7,863 nucleotides of DNA from Akkermansia muciniphila (GTDB lineage Bacteria > Verrucomicrobiota > Verrucomicrobiia > Verrucomicrobiales > Akkermansiaceae): contig CALPMD020000048.1 of NCBI GenBank assembly GCA_943324575.2, positions 1 to 7,863 of the forward strand, read 5' to 3'. Each line of letters starts with the position of its first letter. The stretch's first letter is position 1. This document shows, piece by piece, positions 1-5,968 of the stretch. The translations under genes and the position numbers were made by a program. The notes beneath the pieces were generated by a model. It saw only the letters and a program-made list of their open reading frames with translations, was not told where the DNA came from and did not search any database.

Positions 1-170
1 ATGAATTCCGGCGCCTTGGCCGCGCGGCGGCGGGCGAGGATTTTCTCGTAGAGCCCGTCGGATTCCCAGCGCGCGAGGCGGGCGGGTTCGTTCTGCACCA
101 GATCTCCCCGCATCGGGAAAGTCGTTTGCGGGAGTGTCAGCGTGTCTTTGTAATTCGGTGCGGCGCTCAT
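1..170 (-). CDS. ileS: Isoleucyl-tRNA synthetase, N-terminal fragment (cut by window edge)
   Basis: Class I aminoacyl-tRNA synthetase that charges tRNA-Ile with isoleucine in the cytoplasm. Only the first 56 codons are inside the window; the gene runs leftward off the edge. Reading the minus strand from the ATG at 170, the protein begins [20 protein letters not shown] and continues with [18 protein letters not shown] and an Arg/Ala-rich stretch. This matches the conserved IleS start (YKDTLNLP..DFPMR..L...EP..L..W...GLYEKI), which lies just before the HIGH-motif catalytic region. The HIGH motif, editing domain and KMSKS loop are outside the window. The family call rests on this N-terminal block alone but the pattern is distinctive. 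The gene is divergent from opgG and shares a 147-bp upstream region with it. No Shine-Dalgarno sequence precedes the ATG. Confidence 0.88.
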   Translation of the reverse strand, partial: MSAAPNYKDTLTLPQTTFPMRGDLVQNEPARLARWESDGLYEKILARRRAAKAPEF

Positions 171-183
171 GAAAGGAATGCGG

Positions 184-212
184 ACGCTAGCAACCGCGCT
201 AGGTGGGGTCAA
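184..212 (-). promoter_or_regulatory. Possible ileS promoter (TTGACC - 17 bp - TGcTAGCGT)
   Basis: On the minus strand, TTGACC (212 to 207, 5 of 6 matches to the -35 consensus) is followed by a 17-bp spacer and TAGCGT (189 to 184, 3 of 6 matches to TATAAT). A TG dinucleotide one base upstream of the -10 resembles an extended -10 element. Transcription would begin near 177, only about 7 nt before the ileS ATG at 170, so the mRNA would be nearly leaderless. The hexamers and spacing are seen directly; promoter activity is inference. The weak -10 makes this tentative. Confidence 0.3.
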
Positions 213-230
213 CCATCGGGAATGAAAGAA

Positions 231-252
231 GATCCGTCGGATCGGACCGATC
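231..252. repeat. Two overlapping perfect 13-bp palindromes in the ileS/opgG divergent region
   Basis: GATCCG-T-CGGATC (231-243) and GATCGG-A-CCGATC (240-252) are each perfect inverted repeats with a one-base centre. They share the middle GATC, so the element carries three GATC tetramers spaced 9 bp apart. Taken as a whole, the 22 bp also has mirrored GTC/GAC blocks between the GATCs. The element lies 66 bp upstream of the opgG ATG and 61 bp upstream of the ileS ATG, roughly central between the divergent genes, which fits a shared operator. Alternatively it could form a hairpin in RNA. No regulator is known from this window. Confidence 0.5.
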
Positions 253-317
253 ACCTCTTACCCCCCACAGCCTGCACTTGCGTTCCGCCGCGGAGCGAGT
301 CATCAATTCCGGGCGCT

Positions 318-1913
318 ATGTCCACCCGATCCTCCATCATTTTGCCCACGCTGGCACTCCTCGCATCTTCGGCCGGTTTTGTGCGGGCGGAGGATTTTTC
401 GTTCGCCTCGCTGTGTGCCCAGGCCCGAACGATCGCCGCGAAGCCCTATGCCGAACCGAAGCTAGTCCTCGCAGATTTCTGGAAAAACCTGACCTACGAC
501 CAACACCGCGACATCCGCTTCAAGATGGATTCCGGCTTGTGGAGCGCGGCCAAGGCACCGTTCTCTATCGATTTCTTCCACCCCGGCTGGACCGCCAAAA
601 AGACCGTCGCCCTCCAAGAAGTGAGCGAAGGAAAATCCGAGCCGCTCAAGTTTGACCAAAAGCTGTTTGATTACGGCAAACAAAAGGTGCCAGCAGGCAC
701 ACCGGCACCGGCCGGCTACGCCGGCTGGCGCGCGCGCACGCACTTGAACACGGAAACCTACATGGACGAATTCCTCGTATTCATGGGTGCGAGCTACTTC
801 CGGGCGATCCCCAAGGATGCGCCCTACGGACTTTCGGCGCGCGGGCTTTCCATCAACAGCGGCCTGCCGGGCGTGGCCGAGGAGTTCCCCGACTTCTCGT
901 CCTTCAATCTGCAGCGGCCCGACAAGGATTCCAAAACCCTCAAGGCATGGGCCCTGCTGAACAGCGAAAGCGTCACCGGCGCCTATCAATTCAGCATCAC
1001 CCCCGGCCCCGAAACGGTCATGGACATCGAGGCTGAAATCACCCTCCGCCGCCCCGTGCAGCAGCTGGGAATCGCCCCGTTTTCCAGCATGTTCTGGTTT
1101 GGCGAAGGCACCCACCCGCGGCCTTACGACTTCCGCCCCGAGGTCCACGATAGCGACGGCCTGTTGATGGAGCTGGGCAGCGGCAACCTCCACTATCGCC
1201 CGTTAGAAACCAGCAAGGACCAGTTCCGCCACTGTGTTTTCACCCTCGAAAAGCCCCGCTCGTGGTCACTGTTGCAGCGCGACCGCTCGTTCGCCTCCTA
1301 TCAGGACCCCGAGGCGCTCTACCACAACCGCCCGAGTGTGCGCGTGGAGCCGTTAGAAGGCTTCGACTTGGGCAAACTCCACCTCATCGAAATGCCAACC
1401 AAGGATGAAACCGACGACAATGTGATCCTGCTCTGGGAACCGCAGCCCGCGCTGGAAGTCGGCAAAGCGACGAAATTCCGCTACCGCCTGCGCTGGATGC
1501 GCGATCCCGCACCGTCCGGCCTCTTCACCGTCCGCGCCACCCGCTCCGGCACCCCCGTCCAGCGGCCCGACCAGGTGCTGATGACCGTCGATTTCGCCAA
1601 ACCCCTCCGGCCCGAGTTGAAAGTGGGCGATCCAAAGTGGGACGACATCTCGAAGCTGAAACCCTCCGTCACGGTAAACCAGCAATCGGTGAAGGTGATT
1701 CACGTCGGCCTCTCTGACATCAGCATGCCAAACGTCGATGACCTCCCGGGTGGCATCGGCCGCGGTCAACTGCTCCACATGCCGCAAGTCCTGCGCGCCT
1801 TTTTTGTGCTGGAGCCACCTGCCGACCTCGGGAACATCGACATGACCTGCGAACTGCTCGACGAAAATGGCAAAGCGGCTTCCGAACGCTGGGTCTATCT
1901 GTGGCAGCGCTGA
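318..1913 (+). CDS. opgG: Periplasmic glucan biosynthesis/processing protein, OpgG/OpgD (MdoG) family
   Basis: A 531-residue secreted protein of the MdoG family, close in length to E. coli OpgG (511) and OpgD (551). Family members act in the periplasm on beta-glucan backbones; E. coli OpgD is a beta-1,2-glucanase (GH186). The ATG at 318 is chosen because it opens directly onto a signal peptide: MSTRSS, a hydrophobic run, then VRA|ED with cleavage after about residue 24. The open frame extends further upstream without a plausible start. Family blocks seen in order: YDQHRDIRFK (60-69), FFHPGW (86-91), GASYFRAIPK (157-166), YGLSARGL (170-177), EEFPDF (188-193), RPEVHDSDGL (273-282), QRDRSFASYQD (320-330) and PTKDETDDN (360-368). 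A smaller C-terminal beta domain follows from about 400. The signal lacks a twin-arginine motif, unlike E. coli OpgD, so Sec export is likely. No opgH follows; the next gene is a symporter, which raises the possibility of a role in glucan use. OpgG versus OpgD subtype is not settled. Confidence 0.9.
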   Translation: MSTRSSIILPTLALLASSAGFVRAEDFSFASLCAQARTIAAKPYAEPKLVLADFWKNLTYDQHRDIRFKMDSGLWSAAKAPFSIDFFHPGWTAKKTVALQEVSEGKSEPLKFDQKLFDYGKQKVPAGTPAPAGYAGWRARTHLNTETYMDEFLVFMGASYFRAIPKDAPYGLSARGLSINSGLPGVAEEFPDFSSFNLQRPDKDSKTLKAWALLNSESVTGAYQFSITPGPETVMDIEAEITLRRPVQQLGIAPFSSMFWFGEGTHPRPYDFRPEVHDSDGLLMELGSGNLHYRPLETSKDQFRHCVFTLEKPRSWSLLQRDRSFASYQDPEALYHNRPSVRVEPLEGFDLGKLHLIEMPTKDETDDNVILLWEPQPALEVGKATKFRYRLRWMRDPAPSGLFTVRATRSGTPVQRPDQVLMTVDFAKPLRPELKVGDPKWDDISKLKPSVTVNQQSVKVIHVGLSDISMPNVDDLPGGIGRGQLLHMPQVLRAFFVLEPPADLGNIDMTCELLDENGKAASERWVYLWQR

Positions 1914-1976
1914 GCCTGCAGTCGGCGCCAAAACTTCGGACTTGGATCGGCGCACTTGGGCCTTAGCATCCGTTGC

Positions 1977-3629
1977 ATGTCAGCAGTTGGCTTTGATTTT
2001 CTCATCGTAGGAATTTATTTCGCGATCATCATCGGCATCGGCGTCTATTTCAGCCGCCGCAATCAAAGCGTCTCGGATTTTGCGCTGGGCGGTCGATCCA
2101 TCCCATGGTGGGCGGTGCTGGCCTCGATCTTGGCTTCCGAGATCAGCGCGGGAACGTTTTTTGGGACGCCCGGGGAGGGATTCCGGCTCCGCAACTACAC
2201 TTACGCCCAGCTGATGGTTGGGTATTTGCTGGCGCGGTTGGTAGTCAGCGCGGTGTTTATTCCTGCGTTTTACAAACACAACGTGGTGAGCATTTATGAG
2301 TTTCTGGAGATCCGCTTCGGGCCGCGCACGCGCAGCATGGCGAGTGTGATTTTCCTGGTGACTCGCTCGCTGGCCAGCGGTTCGCGACTGTGGGTGCCGA
2401 CGCTGCTGGTGGTCGTGATTTGGAATCAGATCAACCCCACCACGCCACTGGGCAACTGGGAGCAGTTTTGGGTCACGGGCGGGGCACTGGTCCTCATCAG
2501 CCTGCTCACCGCCGCATACACCGCGATCGGAGGAATCAAGGCGGTGATTTGGACCGATGTGCTGCAAATCGCCGTGCTGTTTGGAGCGCTGGGATTTTCG
2601 GTTTGGTATCTGCTGGGCCACATTCCCGGCGGCTGGGAAGGCGCAAAGAGCTACCTGACGGGACCGCACGATTTGAAGCTGTGGGAATGGAAGGGAGATG
2701 TTCCTGCCGATCCCGAATTTGTGAAGAGCTACGGCGCCGTTTGGGGGGAGGTTGTGAGCGTTCTGCAAAGCGAATTCACGGTTTGGGCCGCTTTACTCGG
2801 CTCGCTTTTTGTCACCCTGGCCACCCACGGCACCGATCAGGACATGGTGCAACGGATGCTCACCGCGAAAAATAAGCATCAAAGCGGCATGGCGACGATT
2901 CTCTCGGGATTGGCCGACATCCCGATCACCTACGCAGTCATCACCATCGGCATCCTTCTCTCGGTATACTACGGCCATGTGGTGAACGATCCCGCCCTGC
3001 CGATGACTGCCAAAGGGCCAGACAACACCCGTATTTTCCCTTACTTTGTGGTGGATGTGATGCCTGGAGGCCTGCGTGGCCTGGTCATCGCGGGGGTCTT
3101 AGCCACCACCATGGGATCGCTCGGCACGGCGATGAACTCCCTTGCCACCAGCTACTCGCGCGACTTCCATTTCCGCTGGTTTAAAACTTCGGAAGACAGC
3201 CATGCCCGGGTGCGAGTCATCAAGCTCAGCACGGTCGCCTTTGCCTTGGTGCTGATTTCGGTGGGGCTGGCTACGGCCTTCGTCAAAGCCCACAATCCCG
3301 GCCTGAGCATCATCGGCATCATTCTCGGCAGTTTTGGGTACACCTACGGGTCATTGCTCGGGATTTTTATCGTCGCGCTGTTCACCGAGTCGCGGGGCAG
3401 CGAAACGGGTAACCTCATCGCGATGAGTTCAGGCATTCTGTTTGTAGCGTGGCTCAGCAACCTTCCCAACGATGCGTGGAGCATGGTGGCGGGCCAGCCG
3501 CTTTATTCAAACTTCGCCTGGATGCCCGTGATCGAGTTCCCTTGGCGGATCATGGCCGGCACCCTCGCCACGGTCGCCGTGGCACTCTGCTTCAAGACCC
3601 GAAAAACGGCGACCGATGCGCCGCACTGA
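1977..3629 (+). CDS. Sodium:solute symporter (SSS/SLC5-like family), substrate unknown
   Basis: A 550-residue inner-membrane transporter of the sodium:solute symporter family (LeuT fold, TC 2.A.21), expected to use the Na+ gradient to import a small solute such as a sugar, sugar acid or amino acid. About 13 hydrophobic segments can be read, roughly at 6-25, 44-63, 75-97, 122-148, 164-183, 190-213, 267-284, 308-332, 366-393, 413-436, 442-469, 477-494 and 523-540. Family signatures: GGRSIPWWAVLASILASEIS (38-57), the segment after it ending GTPGEGF, TDQDMVQR (286-293), and LATTMGSLGTAMNSLATSYS (375-394). That last segment corresponds to the helix supplying Na2-site serines in vSGLT; by eye the Ser pair reads Gly-Ser (G380, S381). 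The ATG at 1977 is preferred over an in-frame TTG at 1956; neither has a Shine-Dalgarno. The gene starts 63 bp after opgG on the same strand, so cotranscription is possible. Substrate cannot be read from the sequence. Confidence 0.9.
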   Translation: MSAVGFDFLIVGIYFAIIIGIGVYFSRRNQSVSDFALGGRSIPWWAVLASILASEISAGTFFGTPGEGFRLRNYTYAQLMVGYLLARLVVSAVFIPAFYKHNVVSIYEFLEIRFGPRTRSMASVIFLVTRSLASGSRLWVPTLLVVVIWNQINPTTPLGNWEQFWVTGGALVLISLLTAAYTAIGGIKAVIWTDVLQIAVLFGALGFSVWYLLGHIPGGWEGAKSYLTGPHDLKLWEWKGDVPADPEFVKSYGAVWGEVVSVLQSEFTVWAALLGSLFVTLATHGTDQDMVQRMLTAKNKHQSGMATILSGLADIPITYAVITIGILLSVYYGHVVNDPALPMTAKGPDNTRIFPYFVVDVMPGGLRGLVIAGVLATTMGSLGTAMNSLATSYSRDFHFRWFKTSEDSHARVRVIKLSTVAFALVLISVGLATAFVKAHNPGLSIIGIILGSFGYTYGSLLGIFIVALFTESRGSETGNLIAMSSGILFVAWLSNLPNDAWSMVAGQPLYSNFAWMPVIEFPWRIMAGTLATVAVALCFKTRKTATDAPH

Positions 3630-3689
3630 GTCGCTTCCGACACCGATCCCTCTCGGCTGTTGACGACTTGGAACACCGCAAAAGATTCG

Positions 3690-3723
3690 ACTCGCTGAGA
3701 TTCAAACGTGAGTGAGTTTTTTT
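3690..3723 (+). terminator. Probable intrinsic terminator after the symporter gene
   Basis: ACTCGCT (3690-3696) pairs with AGTGAGT (3711-3717) over 7 bp, including one G-U wobble, around a 14-nt loop. A run of seven T's (3717-3723) overlaps the base of the stem. The structure begins 60 bp after the symporter stop codon and is well placed to end the opgG-symporter transcript before dnaA. The stem is short and the loop large, so it would be a modest terminator. Confidence 0.42.
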
Positions 3724-3814
3724 CTAGAATCCTCCGGCCATTTGTTGACGACGGCGATCTTGATACTTCGGGAAGGCGAAGCAAACCGATGGTCAAGTTC
3801 TAAAAAAAATTTGC

Positions 3815-3834
3815 CGTGGAACGCCTGTGGAATA
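3815..3834 (-). promoter_or_regulatory. Paired TTCCAC-core motifs, weak DnaA-box candidates
   Basis: CGTGGAAC (3815-3822) and TGTGGAAT (3826-3833) are near-identical direct repeats 11 bp apart, about one helical turn. On the minus strand the second reads TATTCCACA (3834 to 3826), two mismatches from the DnaA box TTATCCACA; the first is much weaker (four mismatches), sharing only the TTCCAC core. They sit between the A8 and A7 tracts upstream of dnaA, where an autoregulatory or origin-type DnaA site would be expected. Binding is inference. Confidence 0.22.
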
Positions 3835-3925
3835 CGAGCCCTCGCGTGCATCTGTTAGGTATTTCAAAAAAACTTTTCCCCCTCCCGTTTAATCCATTCA
3901 GATTTCCCACCTCGCTGCGTTGCGC

Positions 3926-3939
3926 CACTCGGGGGAGTG
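3926..3939 (+). repeat. Small inverted repeat CACTC-GGGG-GAGTG before dnaA
   Basis: A perfect 5-bp stem with a GGGG loop, 43 bp upstream of the dnaA start. A perfect 8-bp palindrome TCACGTGA follows at 3944-3951. Either could be a protein-binding site or, if transcribed, a leader structure. No T-run follows, so it is not a terminator. Sites this short can arise by chance. Confidence 0.25.
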
Positions 3940-3981
3940 CGTATCACGTGACGAAGAATAATTTTAAAAAACCAAACATCG

Positions 3982-5409
3982 ATGGAATCAGCGGCGACGC
4001 AGACAAGAGTGAGCGATCAGGAAATTTCTGCGCCCGCAAATGGCGGTTGGGATGAAGTCTGCAAAGCTCTGCGTGCGATGGTCAGCCACGATGCCTTCCA
4101 GCGCTGGTTTCGTGCCGCACATTGGTTGGGCACGGAGGACGGCGTCGGCCTCATTGCCGTGCCAGGCGAAATCCATCAGGTGTGGATCGAAACCAATTAC
4201 CTGCCGGAATTAACGATGGCGGTGACGGGAGTCTTCGAGGAGGTCCGGGAAGTCCGAATCATCGTCAGCGAGGAAAGCGCGGCTGCAAATTCCAGTGCAA
4301 GCGGCGGTGCCAACGCCGTCAGCCACTCACTGCGGCCGAGCCGGGCCGTCGAGCTGGAAGGCGACGCGCTAGAGAAACGCATCAAGCTCGCGGGACTCAA
4401 TCCCGCTCACACTTTCTCAAGTTTTGTCGTCGGCTCTAATAGCCAGTTCGCCCATGCCGCCTGTGAAGCAGTCGCCAAAAAATCCGGCGTCGGCTACAAT
4501 CCTCTTTTCATCTATGGTGGCTCAGGCCTCGGCAAGACCCACCTCATGCAGGCGATCGGCCATGAGCTGCTGCGTCGCCAGCCAGGAACGCGGGTGATCT
4601 ACCTGACCTGCGAAAAATTCACCAACGAGTTCATTGATGCAATCCGCCGCGGCGACATCGAAAAGTTCCGCCGCCGTTACCGCAGCTCGGACGTGCTGTT
4701 GATCGACGACGTCCAGTTTCTGGCCGGCAAAGAGCGCTCCCAGGAAGAGTTTTTCCACACCTTCAACACCCTGTTGGACGGTCGCAACAAAGTCGTGCTG
4801 ACCTGCGACCGACCTGCTTGTGAAATCAAGAGCCTGGAGCCGCGCCTAATCTCCCGTTTCGAATGCGGCCTGACTGTCGAAATGCAGCCGCCCCAAATGG
4901 AAACGCGGATGGCCATCCTCAAGAAAAAGACGATCGATTGGAAAGTCCGTGTCGATGAATCGGTCCTGAATTTCCTGGCGGATAAAATCCGCACCAACGT
5001 CCGCCGTCTTGAAGGCGCCCTGATGCGAGTCGCGACTTTCGCCTCGCTAGCGGGTGAAAGCGTGACGGTGGAGAAAGTCGAGTATTTGCTCCGCGACCTG
5101 ATCCGCGAAGAAGCCAGCCGCCAAGTCAGCATCGACGCGATCCAGAAAGCCGTCGCCGAGCACTTCGACGTCCGTCTGGCCGACATGACGAGCCGCCGTC
5201 GGCCCGCCAGCATTGCCTTTCCGCGTCAAGTCGCCATGTACCTCAGCCGCACGATGACCAAGGGATCACTCATGGAAATCGGCGAAGCCTTTGGCGGTCG
5301 CGACCATGGGACCGTGATCCACGCCTGCAAAAAAGTTGCCAGCTTGGTGGGCGATGAACCGGGGCTGAAGGAAAGCATCGCCCGCATCGAGTCGCAGCTC
5401 CGTCGTTGA
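3982..5409 (+). CDS. dnaA: Chromosomal replication initiator protein DnaA
   Basis: A 475-residue cytoplasmic AAA+ ATPase that binds DnaA boxes at oriC, melts the origin and loads the replicative helicase; it is close to E. coli DnaA (467) in length. Domain I (about 20-97) contains W23, C27 and AFQRWF (38-43). A low-complexity linker covers about 98-138. The AAA+ domain has Walker A GGSGLGKT (179-186), Walker B VLLIDDVQF (238-246), sensor 1 around VLTCDRP (272-278), the arginine-finger region LISRFECGL (289-297) and sensor 2 NVRRLEGAL (339-347). Domain IV carries the basic loop RRRPASIAFPRQ (405-416) and signature GGRDHGTVIHAC (438-449). E. coli has RDHTTV at that point, so the first Thr, which contributes to DNA recognition, is Gly here. 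The ATG at 3982 is preceded by an A/T-rich tract and no Shine-Dalgarno. The gene is isolated: no dnaN follows, and no rpmH or rnpA is nearby. Confidence 0.98.
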   Translation: MESAATQTRVSDQEISAPANGGWDEVCKALRAMVSHDAFQRWFRAAHWLGTEDGVGLIAVPGEIHQVWIETNYLPELTMAVTGVFEEVREVRIIVSEESAAANSSASGGANAVSHSLRPSRAVELEGDALEKRIKLAGLNPAHTFSSFVVGSNSQFAHAACEAVAKKSGVGYNPLFIYGGSGLGKTHLMQAIGHELLRRQPGTRVIYLTCEKFTNEFIDAIRRGDIEKFRRRYRSSDVLLIDDVQFLAGKERSQEEFFHTFNTLLDGRNKVVLTCDRPACEIKSLEPRLISRFECGLTVEMQPPQMETRMAILKKKTIDWKVRVDESVLNFLADKIRTNVRRLEGALMRVATFASLAGESVTVEKVEYLLRDLIREEASRQVSIDAIQKAVAEHFDVRLADMTSRRRPASIAFPRQVAMYLSRTMTKGSLMEIGEAFGGRDHGTVIHACKKVASLVGDEPGLKESIARIESQLRR

Positions 5410-5446
5410 GTCATTCTCTCAAATACCGGGCCATGGATGGTGCCGA

Positions 5447-5475
5447 TTGACAGCGGCAGGCAGGCATCGTTTGCT
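5447..5475 (+). promoter_or_regulatory. Possible promoter for the membrane-protein/recR genes
   Basis: A perfect -35 hexamer TTGACA (5447-5452) is followed at a 17-bp spacing by TTTGCT (5470-5475), only 3 of 6 matches to TATAAT. It lies in the 105-bp gap between dnaA and the small membrane-protein gene and would start a transcript about 33 nt before the ATG at 5515. The good -35 and spacing are offset by the poor -10. Confidence 0.25.
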
Positions 5476-5514
5476 GCTGTGGGTTTCATCTCACCGCGTC
5501 CTTCATCGTCATTC

Positions 5515-5961
5515 ATGAACTTGAGTCCCTCATCCACCCCTCGCCCAGCCGGTCACTTGCTGATTGCCGCGGCAACGATCGGCTCGCTATCGATCATCCT
5601 GGTCGCGGGACTGGGATTGCTGGGCATTCTCGATCGCGTGAATCGAATGCTGATTCAGATCATGCCACACAGCCCATCCAGAGAGCTGCCCCCGTGGTCG
5701 GGCTGGTTGGCCGCGATGATCGTGGCATTTGCTCTCGCGTTTTCCATTCTCGGAGTGAGCGGGACATGGCGGCGCGTGGTCTTATGGATCACCACGCTGG
5801 TGGTGGTCGCGGCGTGGACGCCCGTGCTTAGCCTGGCGGCCTACGTACCGCAGACGGCGGCCCCCTTGATTGCCGCGCTGTGGTCGGGGGCCTGCGCCAT
5901 GGTTTATGCGGGAAATCACCTGATGCCCTGCGATGAAGTTCGCCAAACCCAGTCCTCGTAG
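5515..5961 (+). CDS. Small four-helix membrane protein of unknown function
   Basis: I do not recognise a family. The 148-residue product has a short polar N-terminus (MNLSPSSTPRPAGH) and four hydrophobic segments at about 14-38, 62-81, 87-110 and 113-132. A polar, amphipathic stretch (about 39-60, with RVNRML and PHSPSRELPPW) joins the first two. It ends in a polar tail with one Cys (C139). No catalytic motif, metal site or signal-cleavage site is evident, and the charge pattern suggests an integral inner-membrane protein. An in-frame ATG at 5437 would add 26 residues; 5515 is preferred because the added part is Gly/Ser/Pro-rich and leaves no clear improvement to the N-terminus. The stop lies 7 bp before the recR ATG, so the two are probably cotranscribed, though a functional link to recombination is not implied. 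Confidence 0.7.
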   Translation: MNLSPSSTPRPAGHLLIAAATIGSLSIILVAGLGLLGILDRVNRMLIQIMPHSPSRELPPWSGWLAAMIVAFALAFSILGVSGTWRRVVLWITTLVVVAAWTPVLSLAAYVPQTAAPLIAALWSGACAMVYAGNHLMPCDEVRQTQSS

Positions 5962-5968
5962 CCATCCC

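Larger units (their letters stand above)
3630..3981. other. 352-bp non-coding region upstream of dnaA
   Basis: No convincing gene lies here. The region is richer in A/T than its neighbours and contains T7 (3717-3723), A8 (3802-3809), A7 (3866-3872) followed by a 14-nt pyrimidine tract (3873-3886), and AATAATTTT with A6 (3966-3971) directly before dnaA. The nonamer GTTGACGAC occurs twice (3659-3667 and 3744-3752). There is no copy of TTATCCACA. A weak promoter for dnaA could be TTGCGC (3920-3925), 16 bp, TATCAC (3942-3947), but this is poorly supported. The region may hold dnaA regulation and possibly part of an origin; the sequence alone does not establish either. Confidence 0.55.

Noticed and set aside
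186..202. CTAGC/GCTAG short inverted repeat near the ileS start
   Set aside because: The stem is only 5 bp with an unremarkable loop and overlaps the possible promoter; it can easily occur by chance.
126..317. N-terminal extension of opgG (64 codons upstream of the chosen start)
   Set aside because: It would bury the signal peptide, overlaps the ileS start region and the palindromes, and has no similarity to the family.
462..1193. Long open frame (243 codons) on the minus strand inside opgG
   Set aside because: It is antisense to a clear family-matching gene, its translation is Gly/Ala/Arg/Val-rich with no recognisable motif, and GC-rich third positions commonly create such frames. The same applies to 1353-1955, 1980-2768, 4677-5213, 5828-6238, 6353-6745 and 7278-7670.
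3579..3596. TGGCAC followed by CTTC, resembling a sigma-54 promoter
   Set aside because: It lies inside the symporter coding region, lacks the TTGC element at correct spacing and is explained by codons.
3660..3688. TTGACG -35-like sequence as a dnaA promoter
   Set aside because: At 16-18 bp spacing there is no -10 with more than two matches. The copy at 3745-3750 has the same problem; its only TATAAT-like hexamer (GATACT) is 11 bp away, which is too close.
3816..4055. Short plus-strand open frame starting GTG across the dnaA upstream region
   Set aside because: It overlaps the start of dnaA in another frame, has no recognisable domain and its composition looks like translated non-coding sequence.
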